A stretch of DNA of 64,000 bases from Streptomyces sp. NBC_00690 (GCF_036226685.1 NZ_CP109009.1:1426001-1490000); one strand, 5' to 3'. Shown: positions 17,458 through 24,786, counted from the stretch's first letter. Made by a program: numbers and translations. The notes: a model not told the origin generated them from the letters alone.

Positions 17458-17477
17458 CCGGGCACTGTCATGCCCGG
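17458..17477 (+). terminator. Short hairpin after gatD
   Basis: 7-bp arms CCGGGCA / TGCCCGG around a 6-nt loop, before the phosphofructokinase promoter region. Confidence 0.4.
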
Positions 17478-17569
17478 CCGACGAGTGGAACGTCCCCACT
17501 CGTACGCAAGTGGGATGTGAGCCGTCCATCACTCGGACGCTCGGTTCGATTCTCGCCACCTCCCGCCGG

Positions 17570-17575
17570 TAGGGT
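17570..17575 (+). promoter_or_regulatory. Possible -10 box for pfkA
   Basis: TAGGGT, 64 nt before the pfkA ATG, resembles the Streptomyces vegetative -10 consensus TAGNNT. No convincing -35 is placed 17-18 nt upstream (TTCGAT is 19 nt away). Confidence 0.3.
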
Positions 17576-17639
17576 GGTGGTGATACAACCGGACGACGTG
17601 GTCCGGGAGTCGGCCCACGTTGCAAAGGTATATCGGGCA

Positions 17640-18665
17640 ATGCGCATTGGTGTACTCACCTCCGGCGGCGACTGCCCCGGTCTGAACGCCGTCATCCGCT
17701 CCGTCGTGCATCGCGCGGTCGTTGACCACGGTGACGAGGTCATCGGCTTCCACGACGGTTGGAAGGGCCTTCTGGAGTGTGACTACCGCAAGCTCGATCT
17801 CGATGCGGTGGGCGGCATCCTGGCCCGTGGCGGCACGATCCTTGGATCTTCCCGGGTCCGCCCGGAGCATCTGCGCGACGGAGTGGAACGCGCCAAGGGG
17901 CACGTCGCCGATCTTGGCTTGGACGCCATCATCCCGATCGGCGGCGAAGGTACCCTCAAGGCGGCGCATCTGCTGTCCGAGAGCGGACTGCCCATCGTCG
18001 GGGTGCCGAAGACGATCGACAACGACATCGCCTCGACCGACGTCACCTTCGGGTTCGACACCGCGGTCGGCGTCGCCACCGAGGCCCTGGACCGGTTGAA
18101 GACCACCGCCGAGTCCCACCAGCGGGTTCTGATCGTCGAGGTCATGGGCCGGCACACCGGGTGGATCGCCCTCCACTCCGGCATGGCGGCCGGGGCGCAC
18201 GCCATCGTCGTCCCCGAGCGGCCCTTCGACATCGCGGAGCTGACCAAGCGGGTCTCCCAGCGCTTCGACGCCGGCAAGCGGTTCGCGATCGTCGTCGTCG
18301 CCGAGGGCGCCAAGCCGCGCGAGGGCTCGATGCGCTGGGACGAGGGCGGCAAGGACATCTACGGTCACGAGCGCTTCGCGGGAGTGGCCCGACAGCTGTC
18401 CATCGAGCTGGAGCAGCGGCTCAACAAGGAAGCGCGTCCCGTCATCCTCGGCCATGTGCAGCGCGGCGGCACACCGACGGCGTACGACCGGGTGCTCGCG
18501 ACCCGGTTCGGCTGGCACGCGGTGGAGGCGGCGCACCGCGGCGAGTTCGGCAACATGACCGCGCTGCGGGGCACGGACATCGTCATGGTTCCCCTCAAGA
18601 GCGCCGTGGAGACCCTCAAGACCGTCCCCGACGACCGCTACGCCGAGGCTCAGGTCGTGCTCTAG
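17640..18665 (+). CDS. pfkA: 6-phosphofructokinase, group III type
   Basis: A 341-residue enzyme phosphorylating fructose 6-phosphate in glycolysis. ATG 17640 has AAAGG upstream. Sugar and nucleotide motifs are clear: TSGGDCPGLNAVIR, PIGGEGTLKAA, VPKTIDNDIASTD, EVMGRHTGWIAL and LGHVQRGGTPTAYDR. Gly104 in GGEGT predicts ATP as phosphoryl donor (PPi enzymes have Asp there), while Lys124 in PKTIDND is the residue usually seen in PPi enzymes. That mixed signature marks the actinobacterial group III enzymes, which are ATP-dependent. It is a single gene ended by a very strong hairpin. Confidence 0.95.
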   Translation: MRIGVLTSGGDCPGLNAVIRSVVHRAVVDHGDEVIGFHDGWKGLLECDYRKLDLDAVGGILARGGTILGSSRVRPEHLRDGVERAKGHVADLGLDAIIPIGGEGTLKAAHLLSESGLPIVGVPKTIDNDIASTDVTFGFDTAVGVATEALDRLKTTAESHQRVLIVEVMGRHTGWIALHSGMAAGAHAIVVPERPFDIAELTKRVSQRFDAGKRFAIVVVAEGAKPREGSMRWDEGGKDIYGHERFAGVARQLSIELEQRLNKEARPVILGHVQRGGTPTAYDRVLATRFGWHAVEAAHRGEFGNMTALRGTDIVMVPLKSAVETLKTVPDDRYAEAQVVL

Positions 18666-18680
18666 CCCGATTGCCGTGAG

Positions 18681-18720
18681 AGAACCGCCCCCGGTCGAAG
18701 CTGCGACCGGGGGCGGTTCT
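18681..18720 (+). terminator. Strong terminator after pfkA
   Basis: A perfect 17-bp stem (18681-18697 with 18704-18720) and 6-nt loop, 16 nt after the pfkA stop. It is among the strongest hairpins in the window. Confidence 0.85.
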
Positions 18721-18769
18721 ACTCTGGTGCAGGCGAACGGACAACCCAGTACGAATCAGGAGCCGGCGG

Positions 18770-19780
18770 ATGGATCACAGCGGGCACGGCACGATGATGG
18801 ATCTGCCGCCGTTCACGCTGGGGCGTGGTCTGGAGTTCTCCCCGGACCTCTTCTTCCTCGTCGGCAGCGCGCTCGCGCTGGTCCTGTACGCCTGGGGCGT
18901 GCTGCGCCTTCGCAGGCGCGGTGACCGTTGGCCGATCAGCAGGACCATCTTCTTCGTCATCGGTGTCCTGAGCGTGGCACTGGTGACCTGCACCAAGCTC
19001 AATGACTACGGCATGGTCATGTTTAGCGTGCACATGGTGCAGCACATGGTGATCAGCATGCTCTCGCCGATCGTGTTGCTGTTGGGTGCGCCGGTGACGC
19101 TGGCTCTGCGCGCGCTCCCGGTCGCCGGCAGGGGTCGCAAGGGCCCGCGCGAATTGCTGCTCGCCCTGCTCCACAGCCGCTACATGCGGATCGTGACACA
19201 CCCTGTGTTCACCATCCCGCTCTTCATCGCGAGCCTCTACGGTCTCTACTTCACCCCGCTGTTCGACTTCCTCATGGAGTCCAAGCCGGGGCACGTGGCG
19301 ATGATGGTGCACTTCCTCGCCGTCGGCCTGATCTTCTTCTGGCCGATCATGGGGGTGGACCCGGGGCCGCATCGGCCGGGCTACCTCATGAGGATGCTGG
19401 AACTGTTCGCGGGAATGCCGTTCCACGCCTTCTTCGGCATCGCCCTGATGATGGCGAGCGAGCCGATGATCAAGGCGTACGAGAACCCTCCGGTGTCGCT
19501 GGGGATCGATGCGCTCACGGATCAGAACGCGGCCGGCGGCATCGCCTGGGCGTTCAGTGAGATCCCGTCCGTGCTGGTGTTGATCGCGTTGGTGTTCCAG
19601 TGGTACCGCTCGGAGGAGCGGCAGGCGCGCCGCACGGACCGGGCCGCCGACCGCAACGGGGACAAGGAGCTGGAGGCGTACAACGCCTATCTCGCCTCGC
19701 TCCACGCCCGAAGCGGTACGGGTCGTACCGGGAGCGGGACCGGCTCGACCGGCGATCGCGAGAACGCCACCTCTCCGTAG
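18770..19780 (+). CDS. CtaG-type cytochrome c oxidase assembly protein
   Basis: A 336-residue integral membrane protein of the caa3 CtaG family, thought to help copper insertion into cytochrome c oxidase. ATG 18770 follows AGGAG. The start MDHSGHGTMM is rich in His and Met, as expected for copper handling. Seven or so membrane helices follow, with HMVQHMVISML, MMVHFLAVGLIFFWPIMGVDP and GMPFHAFFGIALMM carrying conserved His and Met residues. The last 50 residues are hydrophilic and charged. No oxidase subunit gene is adjacent. Confidence 0.88.
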   Translation: MDHSGHGTMMDLPPFTLGRGLEFSPDLFFLVGSALALVLYAWGVLRLRRRGDRWPISRTIFFVIGVLSVALVTCTKLNDYGMVMFSVHMVQHMVISMLSPIVLLLGAPVTLALRALPVAGRGRKGPRELLLALLHSRYMRIVTHPVFTIPLFIASLYGLYFTPLFDFLMESKPGHVAMMVHFLAVGLIFFWPIMGVDPGPHRPGYLMRMLELFAGMPFHAFFGIALMMASEPMIKAYENPPVSLGIDALTDQNAAGGIAWAFSEIPSVLVLIALVFQWYRSEERQARRTDRAADRNGDKELEAYNAYLASLHARSGTGRTGSGTGSTGDRENATSP

Positions 19781-19916
19781 TCACCCGCTGCCCGAGTTCC
19801 GTCCGACCTGCGGGGCCCGGGCGCGAACCGACCCCGTCAGCTGCCCGGCGGTGGCGCGGAGCCCCTCCTTCGGGTGAGGATGACGTGAAGACACCGCGGT
19901 CGTCGAAGGAGGGCAC

Positions 19917-20084
19917 ATGTCCGGATCGACGAAGTCGACGAAAGCAATGGGAGTGCTCACGGTCACCGCACTGGTGGTCGTGAGCGCCTACACCGCCGCC
20001 CTCGGCAGCAACGGCTGGCTGTGGTTCGGCTGGGTGGTGCTGGGGCTGGTGACCATCGGAATGGCGACGTCCCGGAGCACATGA
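19917..20084 (+). CDS. 55-residue membrane peptide
   Basis: ATG 19917 is preceded by an excellent ribosome site (GAAGGAGG, 5 nt spacing) and opens 55 codons ending at TGA 20082-20084. The peptide has a Lys/Ser/Thr-rich N-terminus (SGSTKSTKAMG), then two short hydrophobic stretches (VLTVTALVVVSAYTAAL and LWFGWVVLGLVTIGMA) separated by a Gly-Asn turn, so it may form a helical hairpin in the membrane. Third positions are strongly G/C, which supports coding. Function unknown; it lies 136 nt downstream of the CtaG-like gene and is followed by a strong hairpin. Confidence 0.7.
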   Translation: MSGSTKSTKAMGVLTVTALVVVSAYTAALGSNGWLWFGWVVLGLVTIGMATSRST

Positions 20085-20099
20085 GTCCATCCGAGCGAA

Positions 20100-20129
20100 C
20101 CCGGACTCCGGCCCGGGGCGGAGTCCGGG
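20100..20129. terminator. Hairpin between the 55-residue gene and the HATPase gene
   Basis: Perfect 11-bp arms CCCGGACTCCG / CGGAGTCCGGG with an 8-nt G/C loop, between convergent genes. Confidence 0.65.
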
Positions 20130-20144
20130 AGCGGTGAATCCGGG

Positions 20145-20639
20145 TCAGACCACCGACGTCGTCGTTGGCACTCCTCCGGGCGGGGTGCTGGGCAGCGGAT
20201 TGGCCTCCGGCGCCGCAGGAGCGGTGCTGGCATCGCCGAGCCCGACCCGCTGGGCCTCCTTGATGTACCGGCTGAACCAGACCACCTTGCCCGACGGCGT
20301 CGCACAGGTACCCCAGCTGTCGCTGAGCAGGGCGACAGTGGCCAGTCCGCCCTTGGGCGGGCAGCAGCCGGTCAGCTGGGGCATCCGATGGTCCCGATCG
20401 GCCACCGACACCACCAGTTGGCGGCCGGTCCAGCGCAGCTCGACCTCACAGGTCTTGTCACCGCGGGTATGACGGATGACATTGCCGATCAGCTCGTCGA
20501 CCGCTCTGCAGACGGGCGACACATGTGCGTCCAGGGCCCAGTGCCGCAGATGGGCGGCGAGGATGCGGCGGACCTGCGGAATGCGCTGCGGCGACGCCTG
20601 CACCTCCAGGACGTATCGGCAGGCTGGCTGATCGTGCAT
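20145..20639 (-). CDS. ATP-binding anti-sigma-type regulator (HATPase_c_2)
   Basis: A 164-residue protein with one GHKL ATPase domain of the RsbW/SpoIIAB kind. The N-box is VDELIGNVIRHT (Glu and Asn that bind Mg-ATP) and the later DRDHRMPQL and KGGLATVALLSDSWG cover the G-boxes. A 30-residue Pro/Ala-rich tail follows. ATG 20639 has GAGGAGCC upstream. In Streptomyces such stand-alone kinases are very numerous and may bind sigma or anti-sigma partners; this one has no sigma gene beside it, so its target is unknown. Confidence 0.88.
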   Translation of the reverse strand: MHDQPACRYVLEVQASPQRIPQVRRILAAHLRHWALDAHVSPVCRAVDELIGNVIRHTRGDKTCEVELRWTGRQLVVSVADRDHRMPQLTGCCPPKGGLATVALLSDSWGTCATPSGKVVWFSRYIKEAQRVGLGDASTAPAAPEANPLPSTPPGGVPTTTSVV

Positions 20640-20654
20640 GACCTCGGCTCCTCA

Positions 20655-20756
20655 TCACCGCTTGACCAGATCCTCGACGCTGCCCGGCTCGATCACCGTG
20701 CGCGAAGAGGCAGCACCCATCACCTCCGGGTCACTGATCAGCGTGACCCGGAGCAT
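20655..20756 (-). CDS. Possible 33-residue peptide upstream of the HATPase gene
   Basis: ATG 20756 has GCGAGG about 5 nt upstream and the frame ends at 20655, 15 nt before the HATPase start. The peptide (MLRVTLISDPEV... ending EDLVKR) has no recognised domain. Spacing suggests a leader or small co-translated peptide, but the frame is also open far upstream through poor sequence, so chance is likely enough to keep this tentative. Confidence 0.2.
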   Translation of the reverse strand: MLRVTLISDPEVMGAASSRTVIEPGSVEDLVKR

Positions 20757-21277
20757 CACACCTCGCAACTTCGCCCGCCTGGGGCAGGGGGCATCGCGCA
20801 CGTTCCGCCGGTTGAGGAGCCCCTCCCTACCCACTGCCCGGCTCGGTGGGTACGTGTCGTTGCATCCGGTAGCGGGCAGCAGAATCACGTGCTCTCGATG
20901 ACGGACCGGTGTCGGTGACAGCGAGGCGGCGGGGCGACCTGCTCGTGGCGCGGGCAGGGACCTCCGTGGATCGGTGGACCCATCGTGCCGACGCTGCACG
21001 CGCGCCTCTCGAACCCCGTCCGGGAGGCCGAAGCGCCGTGTTGCACTCGTACCTCGCGGGTGGTGCGGGGCACACATGAGCGGGCTACGATCGATCGCCG
21101 CAGTCGCCTGCGGACGCTCGCCCCACCGCCAGGATCTGACTGCCCGTCACCCGTGTCGACCCACCAGCGACCTCGGTTGACAGCAGGCCCGGAACCATCG
21201 GGTCGAGCGGTCAGTGCACCCCCGTGACCTCGATGAACGCGGCTCCAGGGCCGATCCGGTAGAGATAGGAACTCCCC
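20757..21277. other. Intergenic region upstream of plsC, no gene seen
   Basis: About 520 bp between the HATPase unit (-) and plsC (+). Several long frames cross it on the minus strand but show low third-position bias and Arg/Pro-rich translations. TTGACA at 21178 could be a -35 for plsC, but no good -10 is seen. I find no repeats or RNA motifs. Confidence 0.5.
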
Positions 21278-21985
21278 GTGTTCTATTACCTGCTCAAGTA
21301 CGTCGTCATCGGGCCGCTGCTGCGCCTGCTGTTCCGCCCCCGGATCGAGGGCCTTGAGCACGTACCGGAAGAAGGGGCGGCCATCGTCGCGGGAAACCAT
21401 CTGTCGTTCTCCGACCACTTCTTGATGCCCGCCATCCTCAAGCGGCGGATCACCTTTCTGGCGAAGGCCGAGTACTTCACGGGCCCGGGCCTCAAAGGAA
21501 GGCTGACCGCCGCATTCTTCCGCAGCGCCGGACAGATCCCGGTCGACCGTTCGGGCAAGGAGGCGGGCCGGGCGGCGATCAGGGAAGGGCTCGGCGTGCT
21601 CGCCAAGGACGAGCTCCTCGGCATCTACCCGGAGGGAACCCGCTCGCACGACGGCCGGTTGTACAAGGGGAAGGTCGGGGTGGCGGTGATGGCACTCACC
21701 GCAGGGGTGCCCGTCATCCCCTGCGCGATGGTGGGCACCTTTGAGATCCAGCCGCCCGGCCAGGTCCTCCCCAAGATCAAGCGGGTGACCGTGCGGTTCG
21801 GGGAGCCTCTGGACTTCTCCCGCTACACGGGCCTGGAGAACCAGAAGGCAGCCATCCGCGCCATCACCGACGAGATCATGTACGCGATCCTGGAACTGTC
21901 CGGGCAGGAGTACGTGGACCGGTACGCGGCTGAGGTCAAGGCCGAGGCGGAGCAGGCGAAGAAGGCTGCGCGCCGCAAGGATTGA
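21278..21985 (+). CDS. plsC: 1-acyl-sn-glycerol-3-phosphate acyltransferase
   Basis: A 235-residue PlsC-type acyltransferase that adds the second acyl chain to lysophosphatidic acid at the membrane. GTG 21278 is used, with AGGA upstream. Motif I NHLSFSDHF carries the catalytic HX4D; motif II around GQIPVDRSG, motif III YPEGTRS and motif IV VPVIPCAMVG are all present in order. An N-terminal hydrophobic stretch (FYYLLKYVVIGPLLRLLF) would anchor it. The Lys/Ala-rich C-terminus is usual for actinobacterial members. It is convergent with the antitoxin gene, 43 nt apart. Confidence 0.93.
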   Translation: MFYYLLKYVVIGPLLRLLFRPRIEGLEHVPEEGAAIVAGNHLSFSDHFLMPAILKRRITFLAKAEYFTGPGLKGRLTAAFFRSAGQIPVDRSGKEAGRAAIREGLGVLAKDELLGIYPEGTRSHDGRLYKGKVGVAVMALTAGVPVIPCAMVGTFEIQPPGQVLPKIKRVTVRFGEPLDFSRYTGLENQKAAIRAITDEIMYAILELSGQEYVDRYAAEVKAEAEQAKKAARRKD

Positions 21986-22028
21986 GGGTCGCGGCCCTCC
22001 ACCCAGGTATAGCGGTCGCCGAGGCGCT

Positions 22029-22319
22029 TCAGCCGTGCACGCCGGGGCGGTGGTGCTCCGCCGTGAGGCCATAGCCTCCACCCCCCGGGGGACGGCTCCC
22101 GGGGGCGCCCAGCGAGGAGACGGAGCTGATCACCGGAGCCTCCTCGCCCTCGGTCTCCGCCGTCGGGTGTTCGAGTCGCTCCAGATCAGCTGCCGACACG
22201 AGGGCCACGAGCGGCTTCCCGTGCCGGGTCACGACGACGCGTTCGCCGCCGTAGACGACGCGATTGATCAGTTCAGCCAGCTCCGCGCGGGCTTGCGTCA
22301 CCGGGATCTCGTAGGCCAT
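22029..22319 (-). CDS. Phd/YefM-family antitoxin, without adjacent toxin
   Basis: A 96-residue protein with the Phd/YefM fold at its N-terminus (YEIPVTQARAELAELINRVVYGGERVVVTRHGKPLVALVSAADLERLE, about residues 3-51). ATG 22319. The remaining 45 residues are acidic, then Gly/Pro-rich and probably disordered, where antitoxins normally hold their toxin. No RelE/YoeB/Doc-type toxin frame is found next to it; its neighbours are plsC and a clpP-like gene. It may be a solitary regulator or the survivor of a broken toxin-antitoxin pair. Confidence 0.85.
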   Translation of the reverse strand: MAYEIPVTQARAELAELINRVVYGGERVVVTRHGKPLVALVSAADLERLEHPTAETEGEEAPVISSVSSLGAPGSRPPGGGGYGLTAEHHRPGVHG

Positions 22320-22644
22320 GGGCCCAGCTTAGTCGGCGCGTCGCGCCCCGCTCCGAGACGTCCGGTCCGGTCGAAGTCCAGGTCAAGGGCTCTCCACGGA
22401 TTGCGCACGAAGGTCGTCGGCCTTCGCTCGTGCCGCTGAGCGACCGATGCGGATGCCGCCGTGCCAGTGTGCAGCCGTCGCGGGGCCTCGATCCGCTCTG
22501 CCCCCCGAGGGCGTTTCACAGCGGCTCGCCACACCAACCCGGCCGCGCGACCGGGGTTGCTGGCGATACGTCACCACGCCTTCTCCAAGGGTGGTTCACG
22601 CACCACCGGAGTGAGCGGCCTGCCAGAGAGCCGGTCGCGCTCCC

Positions 22645-22676
22645 TCAAGGATCTGCGACTTCAAGGATCTGCGACT
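22645..22676. repeat. Tandem 16-bp direct repeat upstream of the clpP-like gene
   Basis: TCAAGGATCTGCGACT occurs twice head to tail with no mismatch, and TCAAAGGGTATGCGA (22677 on) looks like a decayed third copy. Confidence 0.8.
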
Positions 22677-22773
22677 TCAAAGGGTATGCGATGAAATCGT
22701 GCCCCATAGGTGAAGAAATCGCGATGTTTCATAGCTGACTGAAACTCATCTCTCCGCCAAGCCCTCCCTCGAT

Positions 22774-22792
22774 AATGTACGTCCTGTACATT
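22774..22792. promoter_or_regulatory. Candidate operator before the clpP-like gene
   Basis: AATGTAC-GTCCT-GTACATT is a perfect inverted repeat with 7-bp arms, ending 31 bp before the ATG. It does not resemble the ClgR or PopR sites known to me for Streptomyces clpP operons. The regulator is unknown. Confidence 0.5.
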
Positions 22793-22823
22793 TCTTGGAA
22801 TCGAGACCTCGGAGAGGCACCTC

Positions 22824-23471
22824 ATGGAGAGCCACCACACCAGCCCCAATGCCCGTTATGTACTGCCGGAGTTCACCGAGCGCTCCAGTACGGGCACCCG
22901 CACCCTGGACCCGTACGCGAAGCTGCTGGAGGAGCGCATCGTCTTCCTCGGGACCCATGTCGACGACACGGCGGCCAATGACGTCATCGTGCAGTTCCTC
23001 CACTTGGAGCACGCCGATCCCGACCGGTGCATCTCGCTGTACATCAACTCCCCGGGCGGCTCGTACAGCGCGATGACCGCGATCTACGACACGATCCAGA
23101 GCGTGATCTGCGAGGTGGAGACCGTCTGTCTCGGTCAGGCCGTCTCCACGGCAGCCCTCTTGCTCGCCTCCGGCACGCCGGGCAGGCGCATGGCCCTGCC
23201 CGGGGCCCGGCTCGTCCTGAAGCAACCCGCATCGGAGGGAGAGCAGCACGGCCAGCTCTCCGATCTCGACATCCAGGCGAAGGAACTCCTGCGACAGCGG
23301 GAGCAGTTCACCGCACTGATGGCGCGCCACACCGGCCGGGAGCCGGCACGGGTCGCAGAGGATCTGGAACGGGACGCCTTCTTCACCGCGACAGCCGCCC
23401 AGGAGTACGGATTCGTCGACCACGTCATCATGAATCGCGGAGCCACCCCGTCCGGGCCCGGAAGCCGTTGA
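22824..23471 (+). CDS. ClpP-family protease paralog lacking catalytic His
   Basis: A 215-residue ClpP homolog, ATG 22824, ribosome site GGAGAGG. The fold marks are present: [31 protein letters not shown] (oxyanion GG), the nucleophile Ser108 in GQAVSTAA, and Asp184 in ERDAFF. The catalytic His, normally in a HQP motif, is replaced: the segment reads [13 protein letters not shown] with Lys133. A two-residue triad cannot work in the normal way, so the protein may be inactive like ClpR, a structural partner in a mixed ring with active ClpP subunits, or regulatory. Genuine clpP1P2 would lie elsewhere. A 101-residue gene follows at 6 nt. Confidence 0.9.
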   Translation: MESHHTSPNARYVLPEFTERSSTGTRTLDPYAKLLEERIVFLGTHVDDTAANDVIVQFLHLEHADPDRCISLYINSPGGSYSAMTAIYDTIQSVICEVETVCLGQAVSTAALLLASGTPGRRMALPGARLVLKQPASEGEQHGQLSDLDIQAKELLRQREQFTALMARHTGREPARVAEDLERDAFFTATAAQEYGFVDHVIMNRGATPSGPGSR

Positions 23472-23476
23472 CCGCG

Positions 23477-23782
23477 ATGGTTCCGGAACTGCCTCCCTTG
23501 CCCGCTCTCACCCGCGCCGAGGGCGAGTTCATCGACGCCTATCTCGCGGTCGTGGATCAGGTCGGACGCATCAACCCCGCTCGTTCCACCCATACCTATG
23601 GAGCGCTGCGTGCCGCGCAGGCACTGGTCTCCCGGGCCGTTGCTCTCAAGGACGCGCTGACCGTGATGCACCAACGGGGCGAGAGCGACGTCCATGTGCA
23701 GACGCTCGCCCGCGCGCTGCGCATCCTCGACGGCGAACGCAGATCACTTCGGGTTACTTTGCCCCCTTCCGTAACTCTCTAA
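23477..23782 (+). CDS. 101-residue protein coupled to the ClpP paralog
   Basis: ATG 23477 is 6 nt after the clpP-like stop, and an alternative TTG 23468 would overlap that stop (TTGA), so translation is probably coupled. The product is predicted almost all-helical, with no membrane segment or Cys: TRAEGEFIDAYLAVVDQVGRINP, then two amphipathic helices (TYGALRAAQALVSRAVALKDALTVMHQ and VQTLARALRILDGE). Third-position G/C is high until the last ten codons, where it falls. I do not recognise a family. Position suggests a partner, adaptor or substrate of the altered ClpP. Confidence 0.65.
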   Translation: MVPELPPLPALTRAEGEFIDAYLAVVDQVGRINPARSTHTYGALRAAQALVSRAVALKDALTVMHQRGESDVHVQTLARALRILDGERRSLRVTLPPSVTL

Positions 23783-24111
23783 CGACCCCTGACGGCGGGC
23801 CGGAACGACCTCCGTCCAGACCGTCAACCGCCAAAGGAGTAGTGGTTGGGCTACCCCATTTGAAGTACGCGCAGGAGAGCCAGCAGCTACGGTCGAGTTG
23901 CGCACAAGGATGACGCGTCGAACGGAATGCCTTATTCCGGTGCTGGTGCGGGCATCCTCACCTGTCGAGGGCCGATCGCGCGACGAGCATGTCCACCCGA
24001 TCAGACCAATGGTGTGAAAACTCACATATCGCCGTTTCCGCTCGGCAATTTGACAGGCCGTGGGTCAAGATCCCTGGGACGACAAGCCCCCGTCACCTCG
24101 GCGGGGCAGCC
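23783..24111. other. Region upstream of the riboswitch, promoter zone
   Basis: About 330 bp with no gene. It contains an inverted repeat TGTGA-AAAC-TCACA at 24013-24026 and TTGACA at 24050-24055 just before the riboswitch, which are the likely regulatory elements for the hydrolase gene. Confidence 0.5.
24050..24055 (+). promoter_or_regulatory. Possible -35 box for the riboswitch-NlpC/P60 transcript
   Basis: A consensus TTGACA about 60 nt before the conserved riboswitch sequence. The -10 is not clear, so only the -35 is proposed. Confidence 0.3.
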
Positions 24112-24293
24112 CGGGCGGACGCCGAGTCCTGCCGCCGCCGGGGCGACTGGTCGACAGGAGTGCTTCGGCAGGAGTGGAGGACCCAAGCAGTACGGGGCGC
24201 CCGGAAATTCCGGACGTTCCTTGGGGTGAAGCCGCGAAAGCGACCGGGCACCTTCGTCCGCCCGAACCCGACAGGTCATCCTTCACAGGCGGC
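24112..24293 (+). ncRNA. c-di-AMP riboswitch (ydaO/yuaA type)
   Basis: The leader of the NlpC/P60 gene carries the conserved blocks of the ydaO class: GCCGAGTCCTGCCGCC near the 5' side, GGTCGACAGGAGTG, GACCCAAGCA, TTCCTTGGGGTGAAGCCGCG with CGAAAGCG, and the 3' block CCCGAACCCGACAGGTCATC followed by CAGGCGG. This class binds cyclic di-AMP and in actinobacteria sits upstream of cell-wall hydrolases such as rpfA and NlpC/P60 proteins, usually turning expression off when c-di-AMP is high. Edges are approximate. It ends about 16 nt before the ATG, close enough for control of ribosome access or termination. Confidence 0.9.
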
Positions 24294-24309
24294 TGACGAA
24301 GGGTCGCGC

Positions 24310-24786
24310 ATGAGTGCGCAGAACAACGTCCCGTTCCTGCTGGGTCGGGCGGGAGCGGTATCCGCTCTCACCCTCGCCGCTCTCGGAGGGTCGCTGCTCG
24401 TACCGGGCGGCACACCCGAGGCACACGCCGCGTCGAGCCACGCGGGCGCGGCACTGAAGGTGGCGGCATCCAAGAAGGGCGCCCCTTACAAGTACGGCGC
24501 AGTAGGACCGTCCCGTTTCGACTGCTCGGGGCTGACGCTCTACTCGTACAAGAAGGCCGGCAAGAAGCTCCCCCGTACCGCACAGCAGCAGTACAACAAG
24601 ACGCGCCGCATCTCTGCGTCCGCGCGTCAGGCCGGCGACCTGGTGTTCTTCTACTCCGGCCGGAACGTCTACCACGTGGGCATCTACGCAGGTAAGGGAA
24701 AGATCTGGCACTCCCCCAAGACGGGGTCCTGGGTGAAGTTGGACAAGATCTGGTCCAAGAGCGTCAAGTACGGCCGCGTGGGGTGA
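24310..24786 (+). CDS. Secreted NlpC/P60 cell-wall hydrolase
   Basis: A 158-residue secreted peptidase of the NlpC/P60 family that cleaves peptidoglycan stem peptides. ATG 24310 is preceded by GAAGGG. A signal peptide spans residues 1-40, with a hydrophobic core (AVSALTLAALGGSLLVPGG) and AHA-A cleavage site. The mature part is essentially one catalytic domain: Cys72 in FDCSGLTLYSY, His122 in YHVGIYAGKG, and a polar third residue around HSPKTG. The surface is very Lys-rich, which fits binding to acidic wall polymers. It sits directly under a c-di-AMP riboswitch, linking it to wall growth or spore germination control. Confidence 0.94.
   Translation: MSAQNNVPFLLGRAGAVSALTLAALGGSLLVPGGTPEAHAASSHAGAALKVAASKKGAPYKYGAVGPSRFDCSGLTLYSYKKAGKKLPRTAQQQYNKTRRISASARQAGDLVFFYSGRNVYHVGIYAGKGKIWHSPKTGSWVKLDKIWSKSVKYGRVG

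Larger units (their letters stand above)
22320..22823. other. Intergenic region between the antitoxin gene and the clpP-like gene
   Basis: About 500 bp with no convincing gene. It holds a tandem 16-bp repeat (22645-22676) and an inverted repeat (22774-22792) close to the clpP-like start, both listed separately. The 22690-22800 part is notably A/T-richer than its surroundings, as expected of a promoter zone. Confidence 0.5.

Noticed and set aside
20885..22081. Large minus-strand frame over plsC
   Set aside because: It covers the plsC coding strand in reverse and has biased, low-complexity composition.
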